Shown piece by piece: positions 21,481 to 33,177 of a stretch of DNA of 64,000 nucleotides (its first letter is position 1; each line of letters starts with the position of its first letter). The position numbers and the translations under genes were made by a program. Origin of the DNA: Mikania micrantha (lineage: Eukaryota > Streptophyta > Magnoliopsida > Asterales > Asteraceae); the NCBI GenBank assembly GCA_009363875.1, contig CM018680.1, positions 62,239,279 through 62,303,278 of the forward strand. Direction: 5' to 3'. Below the pieces are notes generated by a model. The model was not told the DNA's origin. It ran no database searches and worked only from the letters and a program-made list of their open reading frames with translations.

Positions 21481-22563
21481 CAAATCCTTGATTCCCAACA
21501 AAACATGCATCTCAAAAAACTTGACTCGAGGTAGAGCTTTAGTTAGAGTGTCTGCTTTCTGAGCTTCTCCACTGATATGTTTGACTTGAATTTGTCCCTT
21601 TTTAACACATTCTCTAATAAAATGATATTTTGCATCTATGTGCTTACTCCTTCAATGAAATACGACATTATTAATAAGTGCAATAGCCGACTTATTATCA
21701 ATAAACAACTTTACACATTCAACTCTAGAGTTGGTTAATTCACCACCCAATCCTTGCAATCATATCACTTGACACGCTGCCGAAGTAGGAGCCATTAATT
21801 CTGCTTCACACGATGAGAGAGCCACTGTTTGTTGCTTTTGAGATGACTAGGTGATCAAGTTTCCTATCAGTCGTAAAACACCAAGCTTGTAGTCCCCTTT
21901 CGGTCATCTAGATCAGACCCATAACTACTATCGATGTATCCAACCAGCTTCCCATCACCTCCATGAGTGTACTCCAGCGATAGTTCAATGTTCCCTTGAT
22001 ATATCGAAGAATTTGCTTTATTGTCTTCAAATGGTTTGTTCTAGGAGCGTCCATAAACCTACTAGCGAATCCCATCGAGTAACTCAGATCAGTTTTGGTG
22101 TGTATCAAGTATCTAAGACTACCTATAAGTCTTTGATACTAAGTTGGATCCACAAGATCTGATCCATCTTTCTTCACCAAGTTCAACATTGATTCCATTG
22201 GAAACTTGCATGGATTATACTCCCACATCTTAGATACCTTAACTATCTTTTATGTATATCCACTTTGCTTCAACAATATACGGTCTTTTACTTGTTCTAC
22301 CTGAATGCCAAGATAATAAGACAGTTTCCCTTGATCACTCATATCAAATTTCATTTTCAACTTATCCTTGAACTTCTTCATTTCCATTTCATACAATTCG
22401 ATAACAATCAGATTATCCACATAGATCTTGACAATGAGAATTGACTTTGCCTTGTGAACTTTATACACCACCGGTTCAAGCAAACATTTATTGAACCCAA
22501 CTCCTTAATGCTTTATCAAGTCTAAAATTATAGGATCTAGGTGCTTGTCTCAAGCCATACAAT
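21481..22563 (-). pseudogene. copia-4 RT/RNase H fragment
   Basis: Minus strand from 22563 down: LYGLRQAPRSYNFRLDKAL, then 22483-22250 with IYVDNLIV in place of YVDDLLV (second catalytic Asp changed to Asn) and FDMSDQGKLSYYLGIQV. 22108-21908 has DLSYSMGFASRFM and LKTIKQILRYIKGTLNY. The RNase H end is near 21600-21495 with GQIQVKHISGEAQ and ADTLTKALPRVKF. Many stops. The motif style differs from copia-1 and copia-2, so this is another copia lineage. The fragment begins abruptly at the CACTA sequence at 22564. Confidence 0.75.
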
Positions 22564-23397
22564 TTGAAAGAACAAATTGAGCAAGATAAAGTGGAGAAAC
22601 AAGCTATGATGGAGAAGATTGAAGAAAATGCAAAGATATATGCTAAAATGAATGAGAAACTTCAATTGTTGCTGAAAAACCAACAAAAAAAAAAGCCTTT
22701 CATCAAGTTAAACGCTATATTGAGAGCATCATTGTTTTGTTTTTGAATAGTTTGGATCAAAAATGTGTGTTAAATTTGGATAAGTTGACTATTTATGTTA
22801 TTTGGTTTTGATATCTATCTTTGATATCATTTGTATATATTTATCTAAATTTGAATATAATGTTACAGGAAATAAATGAAAAATAGTATAAAAAATAAAA
22901 ATTATGAAAAATTCCGTATAAAATTCGTAGCTAAATTCATAGCAAAATCTTCTATAATCTATAGCAAAATTAGTAGCAAACATATATAAAAAAACTCATT
23001 GCAAAATCTGTAGCTAAACCTCGTAGCAGAATCAAAAGCAGATGTTGTAAAAATAATTGTAGCCAATTCATAGAGAAATTCGTAGCAAAAATCGGTAGCA
23101 AAAATCCGTATCTAAAAATCCATAGCAAAATTTTGTAGCTAAAAATCCGAAGCTAAAAGTTCGTATTAAAACCCGTAGTGAACAATTCCGTAGCAAAATT
23201 CATATATCTAAATTAGCGACGTCTTTTTTTGAATCTAAAATTGTTTCCAATATATTTTCCTAGCAAAATTCATAGCAAACAAAATTAGTGACGAGACTTG
23301 TAGCTACGGATCAAATCCATACCAATTCATAGAAAAATGAGTGTTAGCTACGAATTTGCTACGGATGTGACCGTAGTAAATACCTATTTTTGTAATA
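22564..23397 (+). mobile_element. 3' end fragment of a second CACTA family
   Basis: Starts with a coiled-coil tail (KEQIEQDKVEKQAMMEKIEE, then KMNEKLQLLLKNQ) like the last exon of the CACTA second gene, then about 500 bp of CGTAGCAAAATTCGTAGC-type subterminal repeats, and ends CTATTTTTGTAATAGG. The expected end TTTTTGTAGTG would fit if two G-to-A changes occurred. The 5' part is absent. The subterminal motif differs from the 1095-8388 element, so it is a separate family. Confidence 0.6.
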
Positions 23398-23672
23398 GGG
23401 AAAACCGAACCAAGTCGAGCCGCTCGGTTTTAAAATGATCCGAGCAACGAGCACAATATTTAGCTCGATTTTACAAGTCTGAACTATGCTGAGCCGCTCG
23501 GTTTGTAAACGATCCGAGCACGAGCATAGCCTCGCTCGATTCGGTTCGGCTTGTGAACAACCCTACCTTTGACATAATTACTCTCATTAGAAATCAATTA
23601 CTACCTACCACCCTAAAAACCAACAACCCAAATAATTATCTATAAGTCGAACAATTTTCCATACAAAACACA
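23398..23672. repeat. CTCGGTTCG-rich patch, then plain AT-rich sequence
   Basis: 23400-23570 has repeated GAGCCGCTCGGTTT and GATCCGAGCACGAGC words and ends GCTTGTGAACAACCCTA, a pattern I associate with small inverted-repeat elements in plants. No clear element ends could be paired. The remaining ~100 bp shows nothing. Confidence 0.4.
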
Positions 23673-25672
23673 TGTTGGAAAGGATCCTCAAGGGAATCGA
23701 AAGATGGGTGAAGATTTTGAAGAACACAACCAAGAACGAATGTAAGATGTAATGTAACGACTAACAATGTAAAGCAAATGAGATTCATTAGTCAACAAGA
23801 TTACATTACCTACCCCTCACATGGCCAAACTCCATGGATAAAGAATTCATGAAGTTCATGAAGAAGAGCTCTCAAGACTACATTGAAGCACACCCTCACA
23901 CACTCTCTTGTCTATGCTAATGATACAAAACAGAGAATATTCCTATTTATAGTGTCAAATGACTAAAAACCTAATACAACAAATACAACAAATACAACAA
24001 AATGATAATAAATATTGAATATTAAATTTAGCTCTATCATTTGTTTTGGTCTTCGGGTCTTTTGGTCATCATGTGTCTTCATAGTATTGAGTCTTCAGTG
24101 TCTTCGTAATATTGATTCTTCAGTGACTCGTGCGGTAACTCGTTTCTCCCTAATCAACAAATACATAATACTTCTTGTTTACATTCCATCTATCCAAAAT
24201 AACCGCTGGTTATGAACATTCTAGAACCAACAGTCTCCCCCTATTTGGTTAGATTAATCTAAACTAATGCACAAGTAAGATGAAACAAACATGACTAATA
24301 TGATTGAAGAGCAATTCCTGTTTCTTTCACCGCAACAAGGTGTGAAGCTTTCTTTATTAAGAATCTAACTTCTTTATATGTATTCCATTTATCTTCTCCC
24401 CCTCTAATAAAGCTCCCCCTACGATTAGAAGTAACAATCAAGATCTTGAATTATCTTCCACTACCACTAAATGAATCATAAATACGAAGATATACTTACT
24501 TGTGAACCATAAATCATATAAATTAACATTGAACAACTTTTTTGGGCCATATTCCAAATAATCTTCAACATTTTCAAACTAAAATTACCTTTTTGCCCCA
24601 AGAAAATACCAGAATGTCAGCATCTTGAATTATTCTTCATGAAATATCCAATAAGTATTGTTCCAAATTGCAAGTTGGTCGACGTGTACCAAAAGTTTGT
24701 GAAAATTACCAAAGTGCCATCCAAAATTATTATTGTAATTCTCGATGGCCTTTATATAATTCCATTTAAGTTTCACAAAACATTTCAATCGGAAGATGCT
24801 TTCTTCATCGGAAGTTGTTCAAAAGAAATAAATTTGATTGGAAGAATTTTGTTCATATGAAGAATTGTACATCAGAAGGCACGTCATCAGAAGATATATT
24901 CAGAAGCAACTCCATGGTACTGTAATCGGAAGCTTTCTTTTGGAATAGTAATTCACTTTCAGAAAATTCCAAAAACCAAAAATTCATAATCCAATTTTGG
25001 AAGCAATAGCCATCGGAAGCTTGTACTTTTTTAAAGAATATCAATGATAAGCTTCCGAAAACCAATCAACTAAAATCTTCCGATAACCCTAATTGATACA
25101 CTATCACCTCCATCATGTTCTTTTCTAAAACAAACCCAACTGCCCTAAAGTTTTATTAACAGCCGCCATTGTTATCAACTAAACAAAAATTTGATAAAAT
25201 ATCCGATGACGAACAGATTTGGGGGGGGGGGGGTTGGCACAAATTAGGGAGAGCCAAAACCCAATTGGGTTTTAACAAATCAAACCACAAAAACCCAAAT
25301 AAATTAAAGAACACAGTAGCAAGAACCTTCAATCCTTTCTTCAAAAAGTTCACATAATCAGAATATTGAGCACAAGTTTGAGAGAGTCAATGGTAAAAAT
25401 GATAATCTCGGGATCTTGTCTCTAATACCAATTGTAAAAACGATTGCAGATTAGGACCTACCCGATTTGTGAACATTAAGTAGAGCATGAGCAGAGAAAG
25501 TCTCGAAGATGAGTGAAGATGTTGAAGAACACAACCAAGAACGAATGTAAGATATAATGTAACGACTAATAATGTAAAGCAAATAAGATTCATTAGTCAA
25601 CAAGATTACATTACCTACCCCTCACATGGATAAAGAATCCATGGAGTTCATGGGGGGGGGGGAGGGCTCTCA
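23673..25672 (-). mobile_element. Non-autonomous copia derivative (copia-3)
   Basis: The left LTR (23673-24232) begins TGTTGG and ends CCAACA, and is followed by polypurine tract complement GTCTCCCCCTA. A TATA box is at about 23945-23953 (minus CTATAAATAG). The right LTR (25433-25672) shares the block ACACAACCAAGAACGAATG and the ~150 bp after it, but has a different, longer outer end, and is cut off by gypsy-A. A degenerate primer site (TTGGTATTAGAGAC) lies at 25419-25432. The 1.2 kb interior (24233-25418) has no gag or pol, only CGGAAG-type words at 24786-25090. Confidence 0.65.
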
Positions 25673-25702
25673 TGTAACACCCAAAAATTTTAATACAAGT
25701 TC

Positions 25703-26310
25703 ATGGGATGACCACTTGCTATTGGTGGAGTTTTCTTACAATAACAGCTACCACTCCAGTATCGGAATGCCCCCTTATGAAGCGTTATATGAGGGACGAT
25801 GTAGAACCCCAGTGTGTTGGGGTGAAGTGGGACAGAAAGAAATGGTTAACAAAGCTGTCGTGATCGATATGGCACAAAAGTTACGGGTGATAAAAGCACG
25901 AATGAAGGCCACACAAGATCGCCAAAGTCCTACGCAGACAAACGCCAAAGACACATAGACTTCAATGTTGGCGATTATGTGTTGCTAAAAGTCTCACCTT
26001 GGAAAGGAATAATTCAATTAAGGAAGAGAGGAAAGTTGAAACTGAGATATATCGGACCATTTCGAATAGAAGCACGGGTAGGGAAGGTCTCGTATCGACT
26101 GAATCTATCGAAAGAACTTAGTGGAATCCATCCTACCTTTCACGTATCGCATTTACGAAAGTGTTTGGTAGAAGTGGGGAATCGCATGTCCCCCTGGATG
26201 TCATTGAGGTGGATGACAGACTGAATTATATTGAAGAACCAGTTGCGATCTTAGACACCAAGGAAAAGCAACTACGAAGAAAAATGGTTCGCCAAGTCAA
26301 AGTTTAGTGG
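25703..26310 (+). pseudogene. gypsy-A integrase C-terminus and chromodomain-like end
   Basis: Reads WDDHLLLVEFSYNNSYHSSI, MPPYEALYEGRCRTPVCW, then after a frameshift near 25925 DFNVGDYVLLKVSPWKG, RYIGPFRI and HPTFHVSHLRKCL. After another shift it gives YIEEPVAILDTKEKQLRRK and a stop. These are the standard end of gypsy integrase (GPY/F module) and a short chromodomain-type tail of chromoviruses. Domain order and wording match gypsy-B at 51982-52598. Confidence 0.8.
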
Positions 26311-26434
26311 AAGCATCGAAAGGGTTCAGACACCACATGGAAACGAATGAGGAAATGAAGAGATTGTATCCTCGTTTGTTCGAAATGTAACGAGACAGGT
26401 TTCGGGATGAAACCAATTGTAAGGAAGGGGGACT

Positions 26435-27463
26435 TGTAACGCCCCAAAAATTTAATACAAGTTATTTTACTCATGATAACGAACAATGAAAGAAGAACCA
26501 AAAATAAAAACGAGGATAAAGAACACAAAGATGGAAGTACTCGAAAGTACTCCAAGTTCACGAACCCAAAGTACACGAACTCAGCTTCGAGAACTCCATT
26601 TCGTGAGCTCTAGTTTGTGAACTTAGCCAATATATAGGAGTTCCCTGGGAAACTTGATCACTTTTGGCTGGCATCACTCTCTCTCAAGTACTCGAAGTGG
26701 CAAGTTTGTAAACTTCAAGAAACGGCTTTTGCTCGACCAAAAGGAGGAAACAGACGAGGAGCTACAGGACGATTCATTTAACGTCATGTAAGGGTTTGAT
26801 TCATAAAAGTTACGATTTTTAGACAAAAAGGAAAATATGCATAAAGGTCATACGTTTATGCAGAAAGTTTGCTCCTTTTTGTTCCAACACGTTGATAAGG
26901 CCATTATGCACCTAGAACTAGACCCACAAGTCATGGATAGTTTCTAGGATGTTTTATGAAGGAAAGAAGAGTATTCAAAGAGTACACGAACCGGAAGTAT
27001 CTGAACCTCCCTTCGTGAACCTCAAGTTCGTTAACATGGTTTCATGAACTTCAGAATTTCGTGTACTTTGGGATTTCGTGAACATCATGAATTTCGTGTA
27101 CCTTGAGAGTTCGTGAAATCCATGTTTCGAATACTATGATAATTTCGAGAACTTTAGGTTTTCGGATACTGGAGCCTGGTTAAGTGAGCTAAGAGGACTT
27201 AGAATAAATTCTAAGTCTAGGAACGAAATGAAATGTAATGAGATGATTTAACGATATAGGTTCTTGAGTCCTAGCCGAGGCATACGAGTCTAGGAAGAGA
27301 AGAGCCACACTGCTATCATGTGAGTTCTAGACGCTCTATTTCAAACATGATATGTGTAAATGTCTTTGGGCTAACATACATAACATGATTATGCTATATG
27401 ATGCTATATGATGTTATGATAATGTGCTATGATGATGTGTTAGGATGGTAAATGCATGATGAT
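26435..27463 (+). mobile_element. 3' LTR of gypsy-A, 5' portion
   Basis: Starts TGTAACGCCCCAAAAATT right after the polypurine tract. Contains repeated TTCGTGAAC / GTTCACGAAC words (26550-27180), then GATGCTATATGATGCTATATG. Lacks a TATA/R/U5 part before another TGTAAC at 27464, so it is probably interrupted there. Confidence 0.55.
26550..27180. repeat. TTCGTGAAC-type motif cluster in gypsy-A LTR
   Basis: Words such as GTTCACGAAC (26556), CTTCGTGAAC (27011), TTTCATGAAC (27040), TTTCGTGAAC (27074) and GTTCGTGAAA (27109), with many looser copies. Five fit TTCNNGAA. Confidence 0.65.
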
Positions 27464-28467
27464 TGTAACATTTAGGGTTTTGTTTTATTTAGAATGTAAA
27501 AGTGACATATTTATAACAAAAGAAAGTTCATGAGAATTTCTTTATTTAATTGTAGTTCTAATATATAAAGATTCCTTGAGATATAATTTAACTAAACCTT
27601 TATCTTGATGAAACATTTATATATGTAAGTGGACTCAAAACAAATTTTATTAAAATTTATAGTAATGTAAACAAACAAATAAGATTATTAAAATTTTAAA
27701 ATTTTATTATTAATAACTACGAGTGGTTTAATTAAACCTTCTTATGATATTAGAATTTTGGAATTTTAAAGAAGTTGTAATTACTATACTTTTTATAAAC
27801 CTATTATAAGTTTTTTTAGATAAAATGATAATATAGGAACTAAAGGGGTCAAACTGTCAATATTGGAAAGATTATTATCCCCCCCCACCCGTCACAGCCC
27901 CGTTTTTCCGGCAGGCATTTGCCGGAATCCGGTGAGCACCGACCAAGCAATCCCACACCCACACCAACTCATTTCGGACCTCAAACGAACGGGTTTTCGG
28001 TGCCCCATGACCCAAACACGATTCCTAACATTTCTGGACCATTAAAACGCATTAAGATCATGGTTTAATTCGACTTTTAATTTCTAAAACCGTAACATTT
28101 ACTCTACAATCAAAACCGAACATTTCGAACTTAATACCCCTCAAAATCATAGGGATTTTACACATTGCTTTATTACGAATCAAGCCATATTCATAACTCT
28201 CTCTAATCCACTGTAACTCTCATAATCGGCTCAAGAAACGACCGCGACTGAGGGTGATTTGAACTCGCTCAATACTTCACCAATCCGGGTAATTCTAGTG
28301 TCAATAGATTCGTTTTAGGTTGTAGAACAAAAGCCCTAACTTTCTCGACGCTCACAATTCGTGTGTTAATCGAATTGTATCCATTTGATTCTAGGGCTCT
28401 TTAGCAATTTTGGGTTGATTCCCAAATGTGTATGACATTAAACATAATGGCTTAAAATAAAGAATAT

Positions 28468-28575
28468 ACCCGCTAGATCAGTGATAATAGCGTTCAGGTT
28501 TGAAGGCAAGGTCTTGTGTTCGAAACTGGGTGCGACCGTTTTCGGATTAAACCCATTTTTTTAATTTTTTTTATT
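28468..28575 (+). mobile_element. tRNA-like SINE candidate
   Basis: CTAGATCAGTGATAATAGCG resembles a pol III A box. 45 bp downstream GTGTTCGAAACT fits a B box (GTTCGANNC). They are linked by TTCAGGTTTGAAGGCAAGGT and followed by GGGTGCGACC and a T-rich tail. No flanking duplication was found, so the ends are approximate. Confidence 0.45.
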
Positions 28576-29160
28576 TCACCATACAAACTAACTCCAAAAA
28601 TTCTAAAAGCATTCACAAAAATCAAAAATGGTATTTTAAACATTCTTGAAAAATTTTACAATTTTTCAGATTTTATTTTAATTATTTTGCTAATTAAATT
28701 GAATTTAAATAGTTTCAAATACCTTAAAAATACTAAAACATTTTTAAAAATTCTGAAAAATTAACATGAATTATTTTTGATGTTTTTAAACAATCTGGAA
28801 AATTTAAGAGAATTATTGGGATTTATTTTTATAAAATTTATTTTTAAAGTATTAAAATAGATTTTAAAAAGGTAAAGATTATTTATAAAAAAAATAATTG
28901 TAATTTAAAAATACAGAAAATTATTTTTTATATTCTAAAATCATTTTATGTAAATATAATTAGTTTTATTAAATAAACTAATTATTTAAATAAAAATCAA
29001 TTTAAACTTTGTTTTCGAATTATAAAGATTCTTAGGAAAACACATGTACATATATTTTGGAATATTTTTAATTGAAGATTCTGAAATAAATTATAATAAT
29101 ACATAATAATATTTTATAGATTATTTCAAAAGAAATATTATCGATATTAATATCAAGGTG

Positions 29161-29193
<33 letters not shown>

Positions 29194-29201
<8 letters not shown>

Positions 29202-29531
29202 AGGATCCGTTGTTAACCCTCCTTATTAACATAACCCGAATTAACCCTTGAAGATGACCCCAAATCTTTTGTTTTTTTTCAAAATCTTTGTTTTACAAGT
29301 ACAAGAGTATATTCTTTTATGTGTTTGTGCAAATTCTTTTTCGTTTGAGTGCTGTAAGGCAAATTACAGTGATGTAGGATCTCAAACGAAAAAGAATTTG
29401 CACAAACACATAAAAGAACATACTCTTGTACTTGTAAAACAAAGATTTTGAAAAAAAACAAAAGATTCGGGGTCATCTTCAAGGGTTAATTCGGGTTATG
29501 TCAAAAAGGGTGGTTATTATAGGATGCCAAT

Positions 29532-29536
<5 letters not shown>
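29194..29536. mobile_element. Foldback MITE inserted in a (TA)n tract
   Basis: Two arms of about 125 bp (29225-29349 and 29381-29505) are nearly perfect inverted repeats around a 31-nt spacer. Less perfect complementarity reaches the ends (ATAGGGTAAGGATCC and the complement of GGATTGGCATCCTA). (TA)n runs flank both sides. Mirror-image ORFs on the two strands are a by-product of the palindrome. Confidence 0.75.
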
Positions 29537-29572
<36 letters not shown>

Positions 29573-29574
<2 letters not shown>

Positions 29575-29815
29575 AGATGATCAAATGTTAACCCTCCCTT
29601 ATAGCGTTAACCCATTAACTTTGACAAAAAATGTCCGAATCTTTGGTTTTTTCATGGTTTTTATTATACATAAATAGGGGTTTCTTTTTTGTGTTTTTGC
29701 TAATTCATCACCGTTTAGAATTTAAAACAAGTGTAAGTTTGAGTTACACTATCTGATGAAGTAGTGTAACGCAAACTTACACCGACTTAAGTTTAGGAAT
29801 TCTAAAATTAAGGAT
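29573..29815. mobile_element. Related MITE, half only
   Basis: Begins next to the same (TA)n with ATGGAGATGATCAAATG, then TTAACCCTCCCTTAT.GCGTTAACCC, paralleling the start of the neighbouring MITE. A GTGTAAGTTTG..CAAACTTACAC hairpin marks its centre (29731-29784). The matching right arm is missing. Confidence 0.5.
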
Positions 29816-30847
29816 TTCCTCTTTAGAAGATCTCGTAGGCAATACATAGACTTTTTAGGTTCATACAATAACTTTAGAACTTATACAAAATCATATTACA
29901 ATATAGGGCGAATTGTTACTTCACAAACCTTCATCCTTATTCAAGAACTTCTTTTGATCAAAGCTTGACATGTGAATTCTTCTCATACTTCCCTTTTTAC
30001 TTTTGTAAGTTTTGGGAATGTCACATATGTCTTATTTCAAATCAATGTATTCTTAGAATCAAAACATGATGCATATTACTTAGTTTGGTATATTTGTCTT
30101 AAGTGTTATGTGATTACTTGAATGATAGAACATGGGAAGACTTTGAATTCTTGTATGCATATTCATTATACACAAAAGTAGCCTAAGAATGGTTAAATAC
30201 CTTCTTTGCTTAGACTTTGGTCTTTGTGCTAAAAAGGTGAAATGTGTACATTTGCAAACTTGTAAATTAAGTAACTTAATTAAGGTCTTGCAAACCTTGA
30301 TTTATAAGTTATGTTATATTACATGTTTGAGAACAATTGTAAAGGACAAAGAACATTGGAAAGGACTTTGATTACTTATACATGATTGAATGACATATAC
30401 TTGTGATGACTTGTTATGAATTCTTAGGCTTAGCATGCATCTAGAATACTTGTAAGAACATGGACTTAGGCTTATTACCATTTAGACTTTGTAATGAATC
30501 TCTTTGTTTATGTGTGTGTGTATATATATATATATTACAACTTGTATAAGTGCTCACCAACTATGCAAATAGTTGACAAATTGTATTTTACATATGTGAC
30601 AGGTAATTGAAGATGGGAAGACATAAGCTAGGCTTAGAGGACCTAGTTTAATATAATAAAAACAATTTATGTTATGTTGAACTTCGTTTATGTAATGTTG
30701 GATTAAATTTATATTTTTGAATTTTGAATGGTTTTTTGAATATTTCAATATGGATGTTTAAATATTTAAAGTTTAATAGTAGCCCATGAGCTTTTGAACA
30801 ATCAGACTCGCGCCTCAAAGTATTCCGCCATTGGTTGGAGTGTGACA

Positions 30848-30862
30848 GATTGGTATCAGAGC
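30848..30862 (+). promoter_or_regulatory. Primer-binding site of gypsy-C
   Basis: GATTGGTATCAGAGC immediately after the LTR end; complementary to initiator tRNA-Met. The following bases resemble those after gypsy-B's site. Confidence 0.75.
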
Positions 30863-32655
30863 CATGGTTATAGGGATTTAGGTTATTAGATATGGTGACC
30901 TAGACTATGACTAAGCTACCCAAATATGAGTTATCTCATATTACTTTTGATATGTTCAATTGATTGCTTATGTGCTACATGTATATATTGCTTTATGTGT
31001 TACATTTCATGTTATATTTTTTGTTACCATAGAGGAATTCCTTAGTTATAAAATAACATATATCTTTCCTAGTTTAGGATTTCCATAAAGGAATAACATA
31101 GCTTATAAGTTACATATGTTTCATTAGTTTAAGTATACCTTAATGGGATGCCTTAGACTATCATAAGGAATAATACTATATGTTATTCTTAGTTTAAGGA
31201 TATCTTAGAAACTTTCTAAGTCAATTCTCATCCGATGTTCACTAACACGTGCCTACTTCATAGATGTTAAGAATTCAAAAATCATTAGGCTAGCATGCCT
31301 AATCAAATTCTTAAACACTTCATAGTTTGACTAAAACTTTGATGTTATAATCCCGTTAGAGTTTGGTTGTAAGACGGACATACATTAACTAGAAGTGTGG
31401 ATACCGTAAGTTAGGACTCCCTTATAGGAAAGTGATTCGTATAAATCCCCGACATACTGTGGGACCAGTCTAGCTTTCCTGGGGAATTCTAATGAGAGTA
31501 TCTTAACCTATAGGCCAAAGCATGTCACATTAAACGTCTTATAAAGTATAAGACTCTAATAAGTCAAAGGTATTCAATTTTGGATACCATTCCTTTGTGT
31601 TGTTGACAAGTCATCATGATTTCTAATTTGACTTAACCAAAACACAATGGTATCTTATGATATTTTATAATTCGTTTAGAATTCAACAAAGTGACATGAT
31701 TTGGACTTATTAAATTTTAACATGAAGTTATTTCGTGTAATATTCAATCAAGTTCATATCACTCATACTATGGATTCAAAGACAAATTATTCTATATTTA
31801 TAGGCTTAAACAATAGTTCAAAGATTCCAGGATATTATATCTAAGATTTGTGATAAATAGTTATCACAACTATCTAAGATTATATAATATCACATACATG
31901 GGTATTCTATATTATACGTCTATTTATAACCAATCAATAATAAACTCAATGATATTATACTTATGATTAATTGATATTCATTTATCATATTAATTCTAAG
32001 GTTTTATAATATCTCTAAAATTCTTGATATATTACAATACTTATACATTAACACATGATTCCATTGCAAGAATGCAGTTTTGGAGTCACTATACTTAAAC
32101 GATTTTTGAACTAGTCAAGTTTGAGTATTATGTGACGGACTTGTAATAACCTGGTAGGTTAAATCTTGTTACACCAAACGTCATATGGATACGAAAACTA
32201 TTCCAATATCTTCCAAATATCAATCTTGTCAAAGTTTTCGATTTTATAGGACGAAATTCTTCAATCTATTTGATTGAAATTGGTTAAACCAAATGTTTTA
32301 TGAACCACAATAATTATGACGAACAAGTTTTTCATTCAAAACAACAAAAGTTGTGTATCATGTTCAAAAAGTAGGGTAATATTGTAAGGAAAATTATCGT
32401 TGCGGGTGCACAAGGAACGAGAATTTGCGGTACATGTGAATTCTACAACCAGAAATAATGAACATAACTATAGCAAACATTGAATGGAAACTCAAATTTA
32501 GACAAACTTTGAGTTAGAATTTTCCAACTTCTATTCAAACGTACGGGTACTTAGACTTTATGTTAGTATTGGTAGGTGATTGGTATGCTTTCAAAGTACT
32601 TGTGGTGTGGTGGGTTAGCTGCGGTATACCCTATATATAAGCATCAATAGTACAT
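30863..32655. other. Non-coding interior next to gypsy-C, decayed
   Basis: No gag or pol motif can be read in any frame. Near 32600-32645 GTGGTGTGGTGGGTTAG...CCTATATATAAGCATC resembles the core promoter of the gypsy-B LTR (GTGGTGGGACGG...CCTATATATAAGCATAC). A decayed gypsy LTR promoter may therefore end here. Confidence 0.4.
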
Positions 32656-33134
32656 TGTTAGTACATATTTGTAATAGGATGCTATTCAAACATGTAAATT
32701 AAAGAAGGTTTTGTAAAGTTTAGTTTTGTAAAGGTTTTGCTTAGGTTCGTCTAGCCCACGAACCTTAGCAGGTTCGGCGAACCTATTAGGTTTGCAACCT
32801 AGGTTCGCCCAGCGAACCTCAAGATTCGGCTGGCGAACCTAAGGGTTCGGCTAGGAATAGGTTCAGCTGACAGAGCTGAGTATATATAGAAGGTTTGTCT
32901 GATTTTCTCATAACTCTTGGAAAACTTGGAGAACTTCAGAAACTTGTGTGTGTTTTCTCTGTGTGAGAAATTCTCTGTGTGAGAGCTGTAATAAATTGTT
33001 ATTGATTAATTGAATAAAAATGTTTATGGAAATGCTTGTTCTTCTTTGATCTTTATATACTAAACATAGATTCCGCATGTGTTTAGTTGTTCGTAGAGCT
33101 TCTTGTTCAAAAAGCTCGAAGAGTGAATGTTACA
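32656..33134 (+). mobile_element. Probable 5' LTR of copia-2
   Basis: Contains an AGGTTCG / CGAACCT cluster (32740-32870) followed by a TATA box GAGTATATATAGAAGG (32881-32889) and a GTGTGAGA repeat. The start TGTTAGTACA and end TTACA are guesses; no clear primer-binding site follows, and there is no second LTR to compare. Confidence 0.35.
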
Positions 33135-33177
33135 CAAGATCCTTCATTATACGGTGGATCTGTAGTTACACCACCGG

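Larger units (their letters stand above)
25673..27463 (+). mobile_element. Internally deleted Ty3/gypsy element (gypsy-A)
   Basis: Begins TGTAACACCCAAAAATTT at 25673, the same start as the LTR at 26435. After only about 28 bp the sequence jumps into the end of integrase. A polypurine tract AAGGAAGGGGGAC precedes the 3' LTR (26435 on). So the 5' LTR body, gag, protease, RT and most of integrase are deleted. It sits in the right LTR of copia-3. The 3' LTR appears interrupted at 27463 by another gypsy LTR. Confidence 0.65.
27464..30847 (+). mobile_element. LTR of another gypsy element (gypsy-C), 3.4 kb with nested insertions
   Basis: Starts TGTAACATTTAGGG and ends GGAGTGTGACA directly before a primer-binding site. 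The 3' part parallels gypsy-B's LTR: TATA-like run (about 30520), CTCACCAAC (30553), CAGGT, then GCTTAGAGGACCTAGTT. Inside are a SINE-like sequence and two MITEs, and otherwise AT-rich DNA with no gene. The left boundary is less certain; a single LTR from 26435 to 30847 is the alternative. Confidence 0.5.

Noticed and set aside
27863..28045. 60-codon ORF near a CCGGAATCCGG palindrome
   Set aside because: Inside a gypsy LTR, no recognisable domain, and length expected by chance in this GC-richer patch.
29248..29482. Two mirror-image 67-codon ORFs on opposite strands
   Set aside because: They are the two arms of the foldback MITE read in each direction; identical peptides follow from the palindrome.
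30848..30862. TGGTATCAGAGC sites as parts of tRNA genes
   Set aside because: They sit exactly at LTR ends and lack a tRNA body; they are primer-binding sites.
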